A DNA stretch of 24,969 bases, from positions 1-24,969 of the IMG/VR virus record IMGVR_UViG_3300017744_000134, one strand, 5' to 3'. Every line of letters begins with the position of its first letter. Positions within the stretch are counted from its first letter, which is position 1. The notes under the pieces are model-generated. The model searched no databases, had not been told where the DNA came from, and saw only the letters and a program-made list of their open reading frames with translations. The stretch is from a virus. Position numbers and translations under genes: made by a program. Shown one piece after another: positions 13,854-19,964 of the stretch.

Positions 13854-15653
13854 TCACTTATTATATATTTTGCTGTACGCTCCTTCTGCATCTAGAGGGA
13901 GTTCTGTACACCAATCTGGTGGTTGCTTCATTATAGCCATTATTGTTGCTAATGTCTCATTAGCATGTTTATCTGAGCCAAGAGCAATGATTTCATCATG
14001 TACGGTTAATACAACTGAGATCCCAGGAAGGTTTTGTATAGCAAGCATTTGGTCAGTAATAACTATACGAGCTAGGGCTTGTACGATATTCTCTACAAGT
14101 CGCGGGCCGTGCGTGCGTGTAATACCATTGCGTCCTGAATCATAAACAAATTCGCCATTGTTATATCGCAGGTGTGGATATTGTAGGTACATACCATTGG
14201 GTAATTTTAATGCGTTACTAGCTACGGACAACGGTCCATAGGAGTAATTTGAGTCTGTCCTATCTAACATGTAGAACATTAATTGTTTACCTATACTCCA
14301 TAGCTGGGGAATGTTTGGATACATTGCTCGGTACTGCGATACAATTCCTAAGGCCGTTTGTTGTGTAACATCAACAGCTGGTGAACCTTGTGCAAGTATT
14401 GCTTGATATTTGTTAGCTCCCATACCATAACCAAGACCAAGTATTGCTGTTTTACCAACATATCTTTCGAGTTTGTTTTCTTTTGTAATGGGTCGGTTAT
14501 AAATCTGTGACGCAAAGTTGCTATACACATCTTCTCCTGCTGCAAATGAATTAAGTAAATCTTCTTCTTTTGCAAGCCAAGCAAGCATACGAGCTTCTAT
14601 GTTAGATAAATCTGCAATGTACAACATCTGATCCGGCCCAGCTTGTAATGCATTACGAAGTTTAGAACCGCGAGGTAAGTTTTGTAGGTTTATCTTTTCT
14701 GTACCACCGAACCTGCCAGTATGTGCTGCATAATATCGTAATGGCACGGAAAGAGTTCCGTCGGGATTACATCCGTCTAGCAGCCTTTGTGCACGTGTTT
14801 CTTCAATACGTGACTTTACAGCTTCTCTTGCATCCCAGATGTGTTTGTACTGTGGATACATAATACACATTTGAGTATAAGCTTTATCTGTCTTACTAAA
14901 CGCAGGAATCATTTTTCCAGTTCGCTGGGATTTTTTGGTTGGCACGGTGATATTGATTGACTCGAGATATTCTGCAAATTGTTTTTGAGACGCTAGTTGT
15001 GCACGTGTAAGCCCGGAGTCCTGTATGAGTTGTGCAGTATTTGCGACAATGTCATCTTTATGGGCCTGAAGTAATGTACGATTAAGAAATATTTTTGGTT
15101 CTACATACATACGACAAGTTAGATTTATAAGGTCAAGTTCTGATTGTGGGTAATTAGGCTGCATAACGTTGTACAATGCATAAGTTAGATCAACATCTTG
15201 TATACAATAACCAGCTATTTGGTCTTCCACATCTGGTGGTAAGTCAAAGATACCTTTTGCATTTACAAGTTCGTCGCCTTTACGCATTGTTTTGTCGTTA
15301 GGGAATATACGTTCGCAAGTATTTTTTAACGAAGCGCTTTCATTGGGTGCAAGTCCACGGGCCATGGCTGCTGTGTCGTAGTAGTATTTAGGATACACTT
15401 TGTAATACTGGGTAAGTATGTATGCGTCAAACAGAGTGTTGTGACACACGACTGCAGCGCCATCCCATTGTATAGCTTTGATTGCGTCTGCACATTCCTC
15501 AGCTCCAAACCATTCGGTAGGCTCATCATTCATTTTTATACCAACTCCCCACACTTTAAACAGGGGTGAGTGTACGTACTGCACAGCACTGAGATGTGCC
15601 AGGCTGTGTTCTGTATCGTAATAAGTTTCGAAGTCGAGTGTAATTACATTCAT
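13854..15653 (-). CDS. Family A DNA polymerase with 3'-5' exonuclease
   Basis: 599 residues from ATG 15653, which has AAGGAG 6 bases upstream; a 12-residue longer reading lacks this. The exonuclease is complete: D7/E9 (L-D-F-E-T), N72/D76 (H-N-T-L-F-D) and Y149/D153 (Y-C-I-Q-D). Polymerase motif A D348-L-S-N-I-E-A-R355, motif B R397...K401...Y409-G410, motif C V-H-D-E (551-554). It is a single-chain replicative enzyme of about the size seen in T7-like and marine phages, with no 5'-nuclease domain. The start overlaps the stop of a 67-aa protein (ATGA). Confidence 0.93.
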   Translation of the reverse strand: MNVITLDFETYYDTEHSLAHLSAVQYVHSPLFKVWGVGIKMNDEPTEWFGAEECADAIKAIQWDGAAVVCHNTLFDAYILTQYYKVYPKYYYDTAAMARGLAPNESASLKNTCERIFPNDKTMRKGDELVNAKGIFDLPPDVEDQIAGYCIQDVDLTYALYNVMQPNYPQSELDLINLTCRMYVEPKIFLNRTLLQAHKDDIVANTAQLIQDSGLTRAQLASQKQFAEYLESINITVPTKKSQRTGKMIPAFSKTDKAYTQMCIMYPQYKHIWDAREAVKSRIEETRAQRLLDGCNPDGTLSVPLRYYAAHTGRFGGTEKINLQNLPRGSKLRNALQAGPDQMLYIADLSNIEARMLAWLAKEEDLLNSFAAGEDVYSNFASQIYNRPITKENKLERYVGKTAILGLGYGMGANKYQAILAQGSPAVDVTQQTALGIVSQYRAMYPNIPQLWSIGKQLMFYMLDRTDSNYSYGPLSVASNALKLPNGMYLQYPHLRYNNGEFVYDSGRNGITRTHGPRLVENIVQALARIVITDQMLAIQNLPGISVVLTVHDEIIALGSDKHANETLATIMAIMKQPPDWCTELPLDAEGAYSKIYNK

Positions 15654-15853
15654 GTAGATCTCCTTTGTTGTATCATTAATTTTTGCCAATACTCATAATC
15701 TCCTTTTTTGGCACGTTCCCAACCTATGCGGGAATTGACCATGTTAAAAGCGACTGACAATCTTACTTTTTTATACTGTGTAAACGGGGCGTGTTCATCG
15801 GGGTAGGTATACGGACTTTTAGTATTCCGTTTTACCATTACATATGTTGACAT
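15650..15853 (-). CDS. Hypothetical protein, 67 aa
   Basis: Basic and aromatic: MSTYVMVKRNTKSPYTYPDE, then RLSVAFNMVNSRIGWERAKK and YEYWQKLMIQQRRST. No domain recognised. An AGGAGG lies 6 bases before the ATG, and the stop overlaps the polymerase start as ATGA, so it is translationally coupled to polymerase. It is first in its leftward operon, with divergent promoter region upstream. Confidence 0.65.
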   Translation of the reverse strand: MSTYVMVKRNTKSPYTYPDEHAPFTQYKKVRLSVAFNMVNSRIGWERAKKGDYEYWQKLMIQQRRST

Positions 15854-15871
15854 ATTAGTCCTCCTAGACTG

Positions 15872-15899
15872 TTGACATTTATCCTAAATGCTTTATGTT
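15872..15899 (+). promoter_or_regulatory. Sigma70-type promoter for the lone rightward structural gene
   Basis: Perfect TTGACA (15872-15877), 16-base spacer, TATGTT (15894-15899; 4 of 6 to TATAAT). It faces right from between divergent genes, about 70 bases before the ATG of the 153-aa gene. Confidence 0.6.
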
Positions 15900-15911
15900 T
15901 GAAAATTAAGG

Positions 15912-15933
15912 GTATCACACTTGCAAGTGATAC
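15912..15933 (+). promoter_or_regulatory. Leader hairpin / operator-like inverted repeat
   Basis: GTATCAC (15912-15918) pairs with GTGATAC (15927-15933), 7 bp with an 8-base loop; the centre also contains the perfect palindrome CACTTGCAAGTG (15918-15929). It lies just after the predicted transcription start of the rightward gene, so it may be an mRNA 5' stabiliser or a repressor site. Confidence 0.55.
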
Positions 15934-15965
15934 GTAAATATAACTTTAATATTAAAGGTGATTAT

Positions 15966-16427
15966 ATGGCTACTATAGCTACTTTAAGAAAGAGTGGTAA
16001 CGTTGAAAGCAATTCAGCTTTTAAAGGTTTCCCTGAAGGACAAATGTTCACAAGGAAAGCTACTATTACTACTCCTGTCTTAGCATTAAACGATGTAATA
16101 CAAACTTTAAACGTATACGCAGGGGAAACTTTGCACGCGTTAAGAGTAGTATCTACTGATATTGACACAAACGGTTCGCCGGCTGTTGTACTAGATATTG
16201 GTTACGGTAACAGCACGTCTGCTACTGGTGCCAACTCTGCTGCAATTAAAGACGGTTCAACTATTGGTCAAGCTGGTGGTATCGAGCTTTACAGTGCACT
16301 AAGTGCAGATGATGACGCAAGTGAACCAGTTGAGTTTACTGCAGACGATACTATTGATATTCATGTACAAGTCGCTCCTGCTACAGGTGCTGCTGGTACA
16401 ATTACAGTTATAGGTTATTTTAGCTAG
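15966..16427 (+). CDS. Probable virion structural protein (153 aa)
   Basis: Start chosen at 15966 with AAAGGTG 6 bases upstream. The sequence is beta-rich, Thr/Ala/Gly-rich with no Cys: TFRK-like MATIATLRKSGNVESNSAFK, later TLNVYAGETLHALRVVSTDI, DTNGSPAVVLDIGYG and DDTIDIHVQVAPATGAAGTI. The strand pattern (A-G-E-T-x-x-x-x-R-V-V-S-T-D-I-D-T-x-x-x-P-A-V-V-L-D-I-G) resembles small phage capsid/decoration-type beta-sandwich proteins; exact family not assigned. It is the only rightward gene within about 18 kb of leftward genes and has its own promoter and terminator, consistent with separate strong late expression. Confidence 0.65.
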   Translation: MATIATLRKSGNVESNSAFKGFPEGQMFTRKATITTPVLALNDVIQTLNVYAGETLHALRVVSTDIDTNGSPAVVLDIGYGNSTSATGANSAAIKDGSTIGQAGGIELYSALSADDDASEPVEFTADDTIDIHVQVAPATGAAGTITVIGYFS

Positions 16428-16453
16428 ACAATAGCATAAACATAACTTAGACT

Positions 16454-16477
16454 ATTAGGAGTTGATTTTCTCCTAGT
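16454..16477 (+). repeat. Hairpin upstream of the terminator
   Basis: TAGGAG (16456-16461) pairs with CTCCTA (16470-16475), plus two outer pairs, around an 8-base TTGATTTT loop. It lies in the 3' untranslated region of the structural gene, just before the terminator, and contains an AGGAG-like sequence in the stem. Confidence 0.5.
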
Positions 16478-16491
16478 ATCAATGAAAGTGT

Positions 16492-16527
16492 AAAAAGGGC
16501 TTACTTTGGTAGGCCCTTTTTCTTTTT
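16492..16527. terminator. Bidirectional intrinsic terminator
   Basis: AAAAAGGGCTTAC (16492-16504) pairs with GTAGGCCCTTTTT (16509-16521) with one G-T wobble, giving 13 bp and a TTTG loop, followed by a T-rich run (16517-16527) to the right. The complement has a T5 run to the left. It terminates the rightward structural gene and the leftward gene ending at 16501, whose stop codon lies inside the stem. Confidence 0.85.
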
Positions 16528-16854
16528 GTACAATTGATCGCCCAGGGTGTATATGTGTATACACTCACTGTCCTGCACAATAAGTTCAAAACCATTGAAC
16601 TCTAATATTTCTACTTGACCTTCTTTTTCCAAGTAGTTTTTTAATTGGGTTAGACTAGACCAATCTTTGCTAAGCAAAGGGTCTTCATTAACCTGTTTGG
16701 GGGTGGGGGGTGTGGCTTCGATAACATCACCTATAAATTTCTTAACTATAGAGTTAAGGTCGGCACGAGTTATCATTTGTTTTTTGTTATAGAACTTTTG
16801 TCCAAGGTTCATTCGTTCGTCGTTCGTTAGTTCAATTGATATATTGGTTTTCAT
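16501..16854 (-). CDS. Hypothetical protein, 117 aa
   Basis: Starts MKTNISIELTNDERMNLGQK, then helical YNKKQMITRADLNSIVKKFI with G-D-V-I-E-A-T and a C-terminal half of mixed strands ending YKKKKGLPK. The N-terminal beta strand followed by helices could be a ribbon-helix-helix-like or other small regulatory fold, but this is not supported by a specific motif. The start overlaps the 53-aa ORF (ATGA) and the stop lies in the bidirectional terminator. Last gene of its leftward operon. Confidence 0.55.
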   Translation of the reverse strand: MKTNISIELTNDERMNLGQKFYNKKQMITRADLNSIVKKFIGDVIEATPPTPKQVNEDPLLSKDWSSLTQLKNYLEKEGQVEILEFNGFELIVQDSECIHIYTLGDQLYKKKKGLPK

Positions 16855-17012
16855 ATTCGGTTTTTAATAATTTCTAAAGCTGCTTTATACCTTTGTATTT
16901 TTTTATTAGCTTCTAAAAGTTTTTGGTCGTCTCCAGTATCAGTCCAATCATCTTCAAGTTCGTCTACAAGACGTTCAAGAATTCTGTAGGCTTCTGAAAT
17001 AGTTGTTATCAT
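16851..17012 (-). CDS. Small helical hypothetical protein, 53 aa
   Basis: Reads MITTISEAYRILERLVDELE, then DDWTDTGDDQKLLEANKKIQ and a basic C-terminus (KNRI). Mostly helical, likely a short coiled-coil hairpin. AAAGGT lies 5 bases before the ATG; both ends overlap neighbours in ATGA fashion, so it sits inside a translationally coupled chain. Confidence 0.6.
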   Translation of the reverse strand: MITTISEAYRILERLVDELEDDWTDTGDDQKLLEANKKIQRYKAALEIIKNRI

Positions 17013-17095
17013 ATTTTACCTTTACGTTTTAACGCAATGCGAATGCGTTGTAAGTGTTCAGGTGTAAGTTTTCCATTTGGTTTACTTATTGTCAT
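17009..17095 (-). CDS. Tiny basic peptide, 28 aa
   Basis: Reads MTISKPNGKLTPEHLQRIRI then ALKRKGKI. GGAG lies 5 bases before the ATG. The stop overlaps the next ATG (ATGA) and the start overlaps the previous stop. The L-T-x-E-x-L-x-R-I-R-x-A-L-x-R-K-G pattern suggests a single DNA- or RNA-contacting helix, but no family can be assigned. The tight coupling on both sides is the main support. Confidence 0.55.
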   Translation of the reverse strand: MTISKPNGKLTPEHLQRIRIALKRKGKI

Positions 17096-17199
17096 ATTAA
17101 CTCCACTTCAAAAGTGTACTGTATGCCAGACATGTAACATGCTGTACACATAGATACAATAATAAAAAGTTGTATATAAAATAAATTTCTTAGGTTCAT
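17092..17199 (-). CDS. One-helix membrane peptide, 35 aa
   Basis: Reads MNLRNLFYIQLFIIVSMCTA, then CYMSGIQYTFEVELI. A hydrophobic helix at about 6-21 ends in small residues and Cys (M-C-T-A-C), which is a little like a signal or lipobox, though the spacing is not standard. GGAG lies 8 bases before the ATG. Starts in an ATGA overlap with the 222-aa gene and ends in one with the 28-aa peptide. Confidence 0.5.
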   Translation of the reverse strand: MNLRNLFYIQLFIIVSMCTACYMSGIQYTFEVELI

Positions 17200-17864
17200 A
17201 TTGTAGTCTCCGGATTCATTAGTTTGTGTAAATCAATATGTTTTCTTTGTTCAGGTGTAGCATTTTTAGTTACCCATTGTGGTGGATAATTTATTCCAGA
17301 CGAATTACCGTGGTGATCTTTGTAGTGTTCTTTCTTTTGTATTGCACGAGTATAAGCTTTGAACACATCCTCCATGTAAGGTTTGTCTTGAGTAACAAAT
17401 TGTTGATAAGATTCCATAATATATATCTTATGACCACTACCTTGTTTGTGTTTGTATTGATCAGGCATACATAAAGGTAAATCTTGCAATACTTCCCAAT
17501 TAGTTTCTTTCTCAGCTGGAATGTTGAGTGGCAACTCTTGTAAAGCATGTATTACAGTTTCTGTTTTATGAGCAGCAATACCAGTTTCATCTGTAAATCG
17601 CCATTTGTATTCTTCACAAAGTGTTAGTGCATGCATCCACAACCACCAATAGTTCATTGCATCTTTTCGTACCCATATAGTTGAAGGGTGATTCTCGTAT
17701 GCTTTTTTGTATAAAAGTTTAGCATCTGCTCCTGCATCGCCATCAAGCACGCGATGTGCAGTCGATAGCATTTGTGCAGATTCCACAATCATTTTTGGTA
17801 CAAGTTTATCTGGCAGTTCTAATGCCGCTAGTCTTGGATCGTCATTTACAGCAAATATATTCAT
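17196..17864 (-). CDS. Conserved phage protein of unknown function (222 aa)
   Basis: Contains N-I-F-A-V-N-D-D-P-R-L-A-A, then D-K-L-V-P-K-M-I-V-E-S-A-Q-M-L-S-T-A-H-R, N-H-P-S-T-I-W-V-R, W-M-H-A-L-T-L-C-E-E-Y-K-W-R and L-P-L-C-M-P-D-Q-Y-K. This order is a widespread conserved family of T4-like, cyano- and other aquatic phages (pattern x-D-x-D-P-x-x-A-A ... D-K-x-x-x-K-M-x-x-E-S-A-Q-M-L-S-T-A). Its biochemistry is not known to me; a nucleic-acid or nucleotide enzyme is possible. Overlaps its neighbours by 4 bases at each end. Confidence 0.7.
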   Translation of the reverse strand: MNIFAVNDDPRLAALELPDKLVPKMIVESAQMLSTAHRVLDGDAGADAKLLYKKAYENHPSTIWVRKDAMNYWWLWMHALTLCEEYKWRFTDETGIAAHKTETVIHALQELPLNIPAEKETNWEVLQDLPLCMPDQYKHKQGSGHKIYIMESYQQFVTQDKPYMEDVFKAYTRAIQKKEHYKDHHGNSSGINYPPQWVTKNATPEQRKHIDLHKLMNPETTI

Positions 17865-18391
17865 ATTTTTACTCCTAATAAGTTAAGTTTAAACATAGAT
17901 TCTTTTGGTATGGCAAACCAGGCCCATGATTTTACAGTGTGTCCTGAATGTTGGGCATCAACTACCGGTTTTGTAGAAGCACTAAGCCAACGTCCTGTAC
18001 CGTAGCCCCAAGGGTTACCGCTTTTTCGTACATTTTGAATGTTATATATAAAACCCGAACGAGGTATGTCAGGTATTACTTGCCTCCATGCATCGTTGTA
18101 AAAACGATCAACAATAAGATTACCAGCACGCGGTGAAAAGCCAGTAACTTTACAACGAATGTACCCTTGTTGGTATTCAGCTACTAACCAGTCACCTTCG
18201 TTAAATATTTGTTCTGGTTTTACACCTTCAGGTAATTCCATAACACCTTCTAAGGTGTGAAAAGTATTACCTGTTACTTGATCTTCAACAGTAGTAGGGC
18301 CAAACAAAAAACCGTTTCTTTGATACGGTACGCTGTTTGCATCACACCATCTTGAAGTTGCATTGTTATATCGGTGATGATTTTTGCTCAT
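17861..18391 (-). CDS. Hypothetical protein, 176 aa
   Basis: Start chosen at 18391, with AAGGAG 6 bases upstream; a 10-residue longer reading lacks this. Sequence opens MSKNHHRYNNATSRWCDANS and has FNEGDWLVAEYQQGYIRCKV, GFSPRAGNLIVDR and a C-terminal STKPVVDAQHSGHTVKSWAW. It is beta-rich with a barrel-like G-D-W-L-V-A-E-Y stretch, aromatic and Gly-rich; a small-molecule or nucleic-acid binding fold is possible but not shown. No known family recognised. Overlaps the DUF3310 gene by 26 bases. Confidence 0.55.
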   Translation of the reverse strand: MSKNHHRYNNATSRWCDANSVPYQRNGFLFGPTTVEDQVTGNTFHTLEGVMELPEGVKPEQIFNEGDWLVAEYQQGYIRCKVTGFSPRAGNLIVDRFYNDAWRQVIPDIPRSGFIYNIQNVRKSGNPWGYGTGRWLSASTKPVVDAQHSGHTVKSWAWFAIPKESMFKLNLLGVKI

Positions 18392-18614
18392 GATTTTCTC
18401 CTTCATGGTTATAAGTTTCAAGTAGTCTTGCTAAATACCATTGGGCTTTTTGCAAGTCTTCTTGTTGGTTCTTGTATTCATAACGCCATATGTATTTTAT
18501 GATGTTACCTTTCAAGTAGCCTTGGAATTGTCGGGTGGTCATAGAGGCTTGAATAGCTTGTATGCACTCGATATCTCCAGTGTTGTAGTGTGGGGGTTGG
18601 TTTACATTGTCCAT
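18366..18614 (-). CDS. DUF3310 family protein
   Basis: 82 residues. P-P-H-Y-N-T-G-D-I-E-C-I-Q-A-I-Q then F-Q-G-Y-L-K-G-N-I-I-K-Y-I-W-R-Y, K-N-Q-Q-E-D-L-Q-K-A-Q-W-Y-L matches DUF3310 (P-x-Y-x-x-G-x-x-E-(C/V)-I-D ... G-N-x-I-K-Y-x-x-R ... D-L-x-K-A-x-x-Y-L), a common phage early protein sometimes fused to nucleotide kinases. AAGGAG lies 5 bases before the ATG. The first gene of its operon, with a candidate promoter 60 bases upstream. Confidence 0.85.
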   Translation of the reverse strand: MDNVNQPPHYNTGDIECIQAIQASMTTRQFQGYLKGNIIKYIWRYEYKNQQEDLQKAQWYLARLLETYNHEGENHEQKSSPI

Positions 18615-18667
18615 AATTACTCCTTAATTTGATCGTAACAGTTAGCTTGGTATCTGACCCGGTTAGA

Positions 18668-18697
18668 ATCATAAGTATAAACTTAAAGTTTTGTCGG
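18668..18697 (-). promoter_or_regulatory. Candidate promoter for the DUF3310 operon
   Basis: Minus strand: CCGACA (18697-18692; 4 of 6), 18-base spacer, TATGAT (18673-18668; 5 of 6). It lies in the only sizeable gap of this block (18615-18819). That gap also contains an imperfect GGAG/CTCC-bounded stem (18770-18812) and a CCACAGGTGG near-palindrome (18802-18811), but no tRNA. Confidence 0.45.
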
Positions 18698-18819
18698 ATG
18701 TATATTAACTACTTATAGCAGTTACATCAATCTAACGACTTATCTTGCATTGATTGTTAGGAGAACGTATACGCTGTCGGACCTCTAGCCGCACTTGGCT
18801 CCACAGGTGGTTGTATCAA

Positions 18820-18984
18820 CTAACTGTTACGATATTTCTTTTTCAAGAAATTACGGTTGGACTCTTCGTACGCTTGAAAAGTAGGATGAACTTCCATGCC
18901 ATAGGCACGTCGTTCAGAGCAATTCTTCTTGTACATACGAAGAGCAAATTCTTTATATTCCGTAATGTTCGCAAAATGTTTCAT
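18820..18984 (-). CDS. Small basic hypothetical protein, 54 aa
   Basis: Reads MKHFANITEYKEFALRMYKK, then NCSERRAYGMEVHPTFQAYE and a basic end (FLKKKYRNS). Helical and aromatic. GAGGAA precedes the ATG by about 4 bases. The start overlaps the end of the 130-aa gene by 32 bases in another frame. No family recognised; the antisense reading on the plus strand here is considered a shadow. Confidence 0.6.
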   Translation of the reverse strand: MKHFANITEYKEFALRMYKKNCSERRAYGMEVHPTFQAYEESNRNFLKKKYRNS

Positions 18985-19345
18985 ACATTTCCTCAACTAT
19001 TGGTATGTCCAATTCGAACATTGTATCAATAACTGCGGGTGTAGGTACAGTATTAGAACTGTTATACATATTCTGTTTATCTGTAATAGCCCTACTTTTT
19101 AAATAATCTTTAAACTGTTCATGAAACAAAAGAGAAACAACTTCGTCTTTATCTGCATCGTCTTCAAGAATACAAGAAAGTATTTGTGATTTAATAGAAG
19201 CTACACTGATGTAATCAAAATAGTTGTTCATAGCTGATTCAAGCCATGTACCATGCCATTCTTTCCACTCTAATGCTTTCTCTTTTAACCTCATTTTTTT
19301 CCTCGTTTTTACTTTTACTCGATGGCTATTATTATTGCTCAACAT
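18953..19345 (-). CDS. Hypothetical protein, 130 aa
   Basis: Basic N-terminus (VKVKTRKKMRLKEKALEWKE), then an acidic, helical C-terminal region with ILSCILEDDADKDEVVSLLF and FELDIPIVEEMYETFCEHYG. No domain recognised. Two starts are possible: ATG 19345 (TAATG overlap, AAGG 6 bases upstream), or Met18 at 19294, preceded by GAGGA 6 bases upstream. The first fits translational coupling; the second has the better ribosome-binding site. Follows a nest of membrane-protein genes. Confidence 0.55.
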   Translation of the reverse strand: MLSNNNSHRVKVKTRKKMRLKEKALEWKEWHGTWLESAMNNYFDYISVASIKSQILSCILEDDADKDEVVSLLFHEQFKDYLKSRAITDKQNMYNSSNTVPTPAVIDTMFELDIPIVEEMYETFCEHYGI

Positions 19346-19695
19346 TACAAACCTTGATCGTCTGAGTATTGATTGTGCTTACGCCAGTCTGGTTGTTGTG
19401 TTTCCCATTTTAACTTTGGCACAGCAAAGTTAAAACCAAGAGCTTTTTTGTTTACAGACTCAAGCTTTAGTTTCTCATGTACCATAGTCTTACGCATAAG
19501 AAATAATACAAGAGAAGCAGTAAGACCGCCAACCATAGCAGCAGTCATACCACTGTAAGTACCATAGAATGCAATCATAAGAGTTGCAGTAATTAGTACA
19601 TCAGCAAAGATGTCATGTCCAATAGTCTTACGACCACCAGCTTTAAGCGCTAGCAAAAGCAGACCGAGCGCGCTGAATATTCCTATAGTTAGCAT
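19345..19695 (-). CDS. Small membrane protein, three hydrophobic helices (116 aa)
   Basis: Hydrophobic segments at about 3-19 (TIGIFSALGLLLLALKA), 28-47 (IFADVLITATLMIAFYGTYS) and 50-67 (TAAMVGGLTASLVLFLM), followed by a basic soluble tail (KLKLESVNKKALGFNF, WETQQPDWRKHNQY). Small multi-helix phage membrane protein; antiholin, exclusion or another role cannot be decided from the sequence. A GGAGG lies about 10 bases before the ATG. Overlaps the 50-aa ORF by 53 bases and the 130-aa gene by a TAATG. Confidence 0.6.
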   Translation of the reverse strand: MLTIGIFSALGLLLLALKAGGRKTIGHDIFADVLITATLMIAFYGTYSGMTAAMVGGLTASLVLFLMRKTMVHEKLKLESVNKKALGFNFAVPKLKWETQQPDWRKHNQYSDDQGL

Positions 19696-19795
19696 TGTTG
19701 CGTTGCCTCCACATAATATAAGCCATATAGCCGAATTGAATTAGTTCGATAAGTATCCACAAAGCTGTGGTAATACTTGATAATATACTAGGCAT
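19643..19795 (-). CDS. Small one-helix membrane protein, 50 aa
   Basis: Reads MPSILSSITTALWILIELIQ, then FGYMAYIMWRQRNNANYRNI and a basic Ala-rich end. The helix at about 8-29 is followed by a positively charged tail. GAGG lies 7 bases before the ATG, inside the previous ORF. Its last third overlaps the start of the 116-aa membrane protein in another frame (53 bases), which is a long overlap for this genome. Confidence 0.55.
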   Translation of the reverse strand: MPSILSSITTALWILIELIQFGYMAYIMWRQRNNANYRNIQRARSAFASA

Positions 19796-19964
19796 AGTTA
19801 AACCTCATTGATAAATACATCATGCTAGCTAGTAGTAAAGCTAGTAGCATGAAAGTTAAAATATGTTGTAATACGATAGCAACTGCAAGTGTGCCAAGAA
19901 GTATTAGAACTCCGTTTTTTACATACTTTTGTATGTGTTTAATTGACTTCGATAATTTCGCCAT
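19788..19964 (-). CDS. Small hydrophobic membrane protein, 58 aa
   Basis: Basic start MAKLSKSIKHIQKYVKN, then a nearly continuous hydrophobic stretch at about 18-53 (GVLILLGTLAVAIVLQHILT, FMLLALLLASMMYLSM) that could make one long or two tight helices, ending RFNYA. It overlaps the 3' end of the vWA gene by 26 bases and the next ORF by 8. No strong Shine-Dalgarno precedes it, so coupling to the vWA gene is likely. Confidence 0.55.
   Translation of the reverse strand: MAKLSKSIKHIQKYVKNGVLILLGTLAVAIVLQHILTFMLLALLLASMMYLSMRFNYA

Noticed and set aside
15654-15689. N-terminal extension of the DNA polymerase
   Set aside because: The 12 extra residues precede a well-placed AAGGAG and the ExoI motif begins only a few residues after the chosen ATG, so the short form is preferred.
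18640-18680. Possible tRNA T-arm (GGTTAGAATC)
   Set aside because: The invariant C of the T-loop (TTC) is replaced by A, no 5-bp stem is formed, and no acceptor or anticodon arms could be paired on either strand.
18754-19032. A 92-codon rightward ORF
   Set aside because: It overlaps two better-supported leftward genes (54-aa and 130-aa) and lacks a ribosome-binding site.
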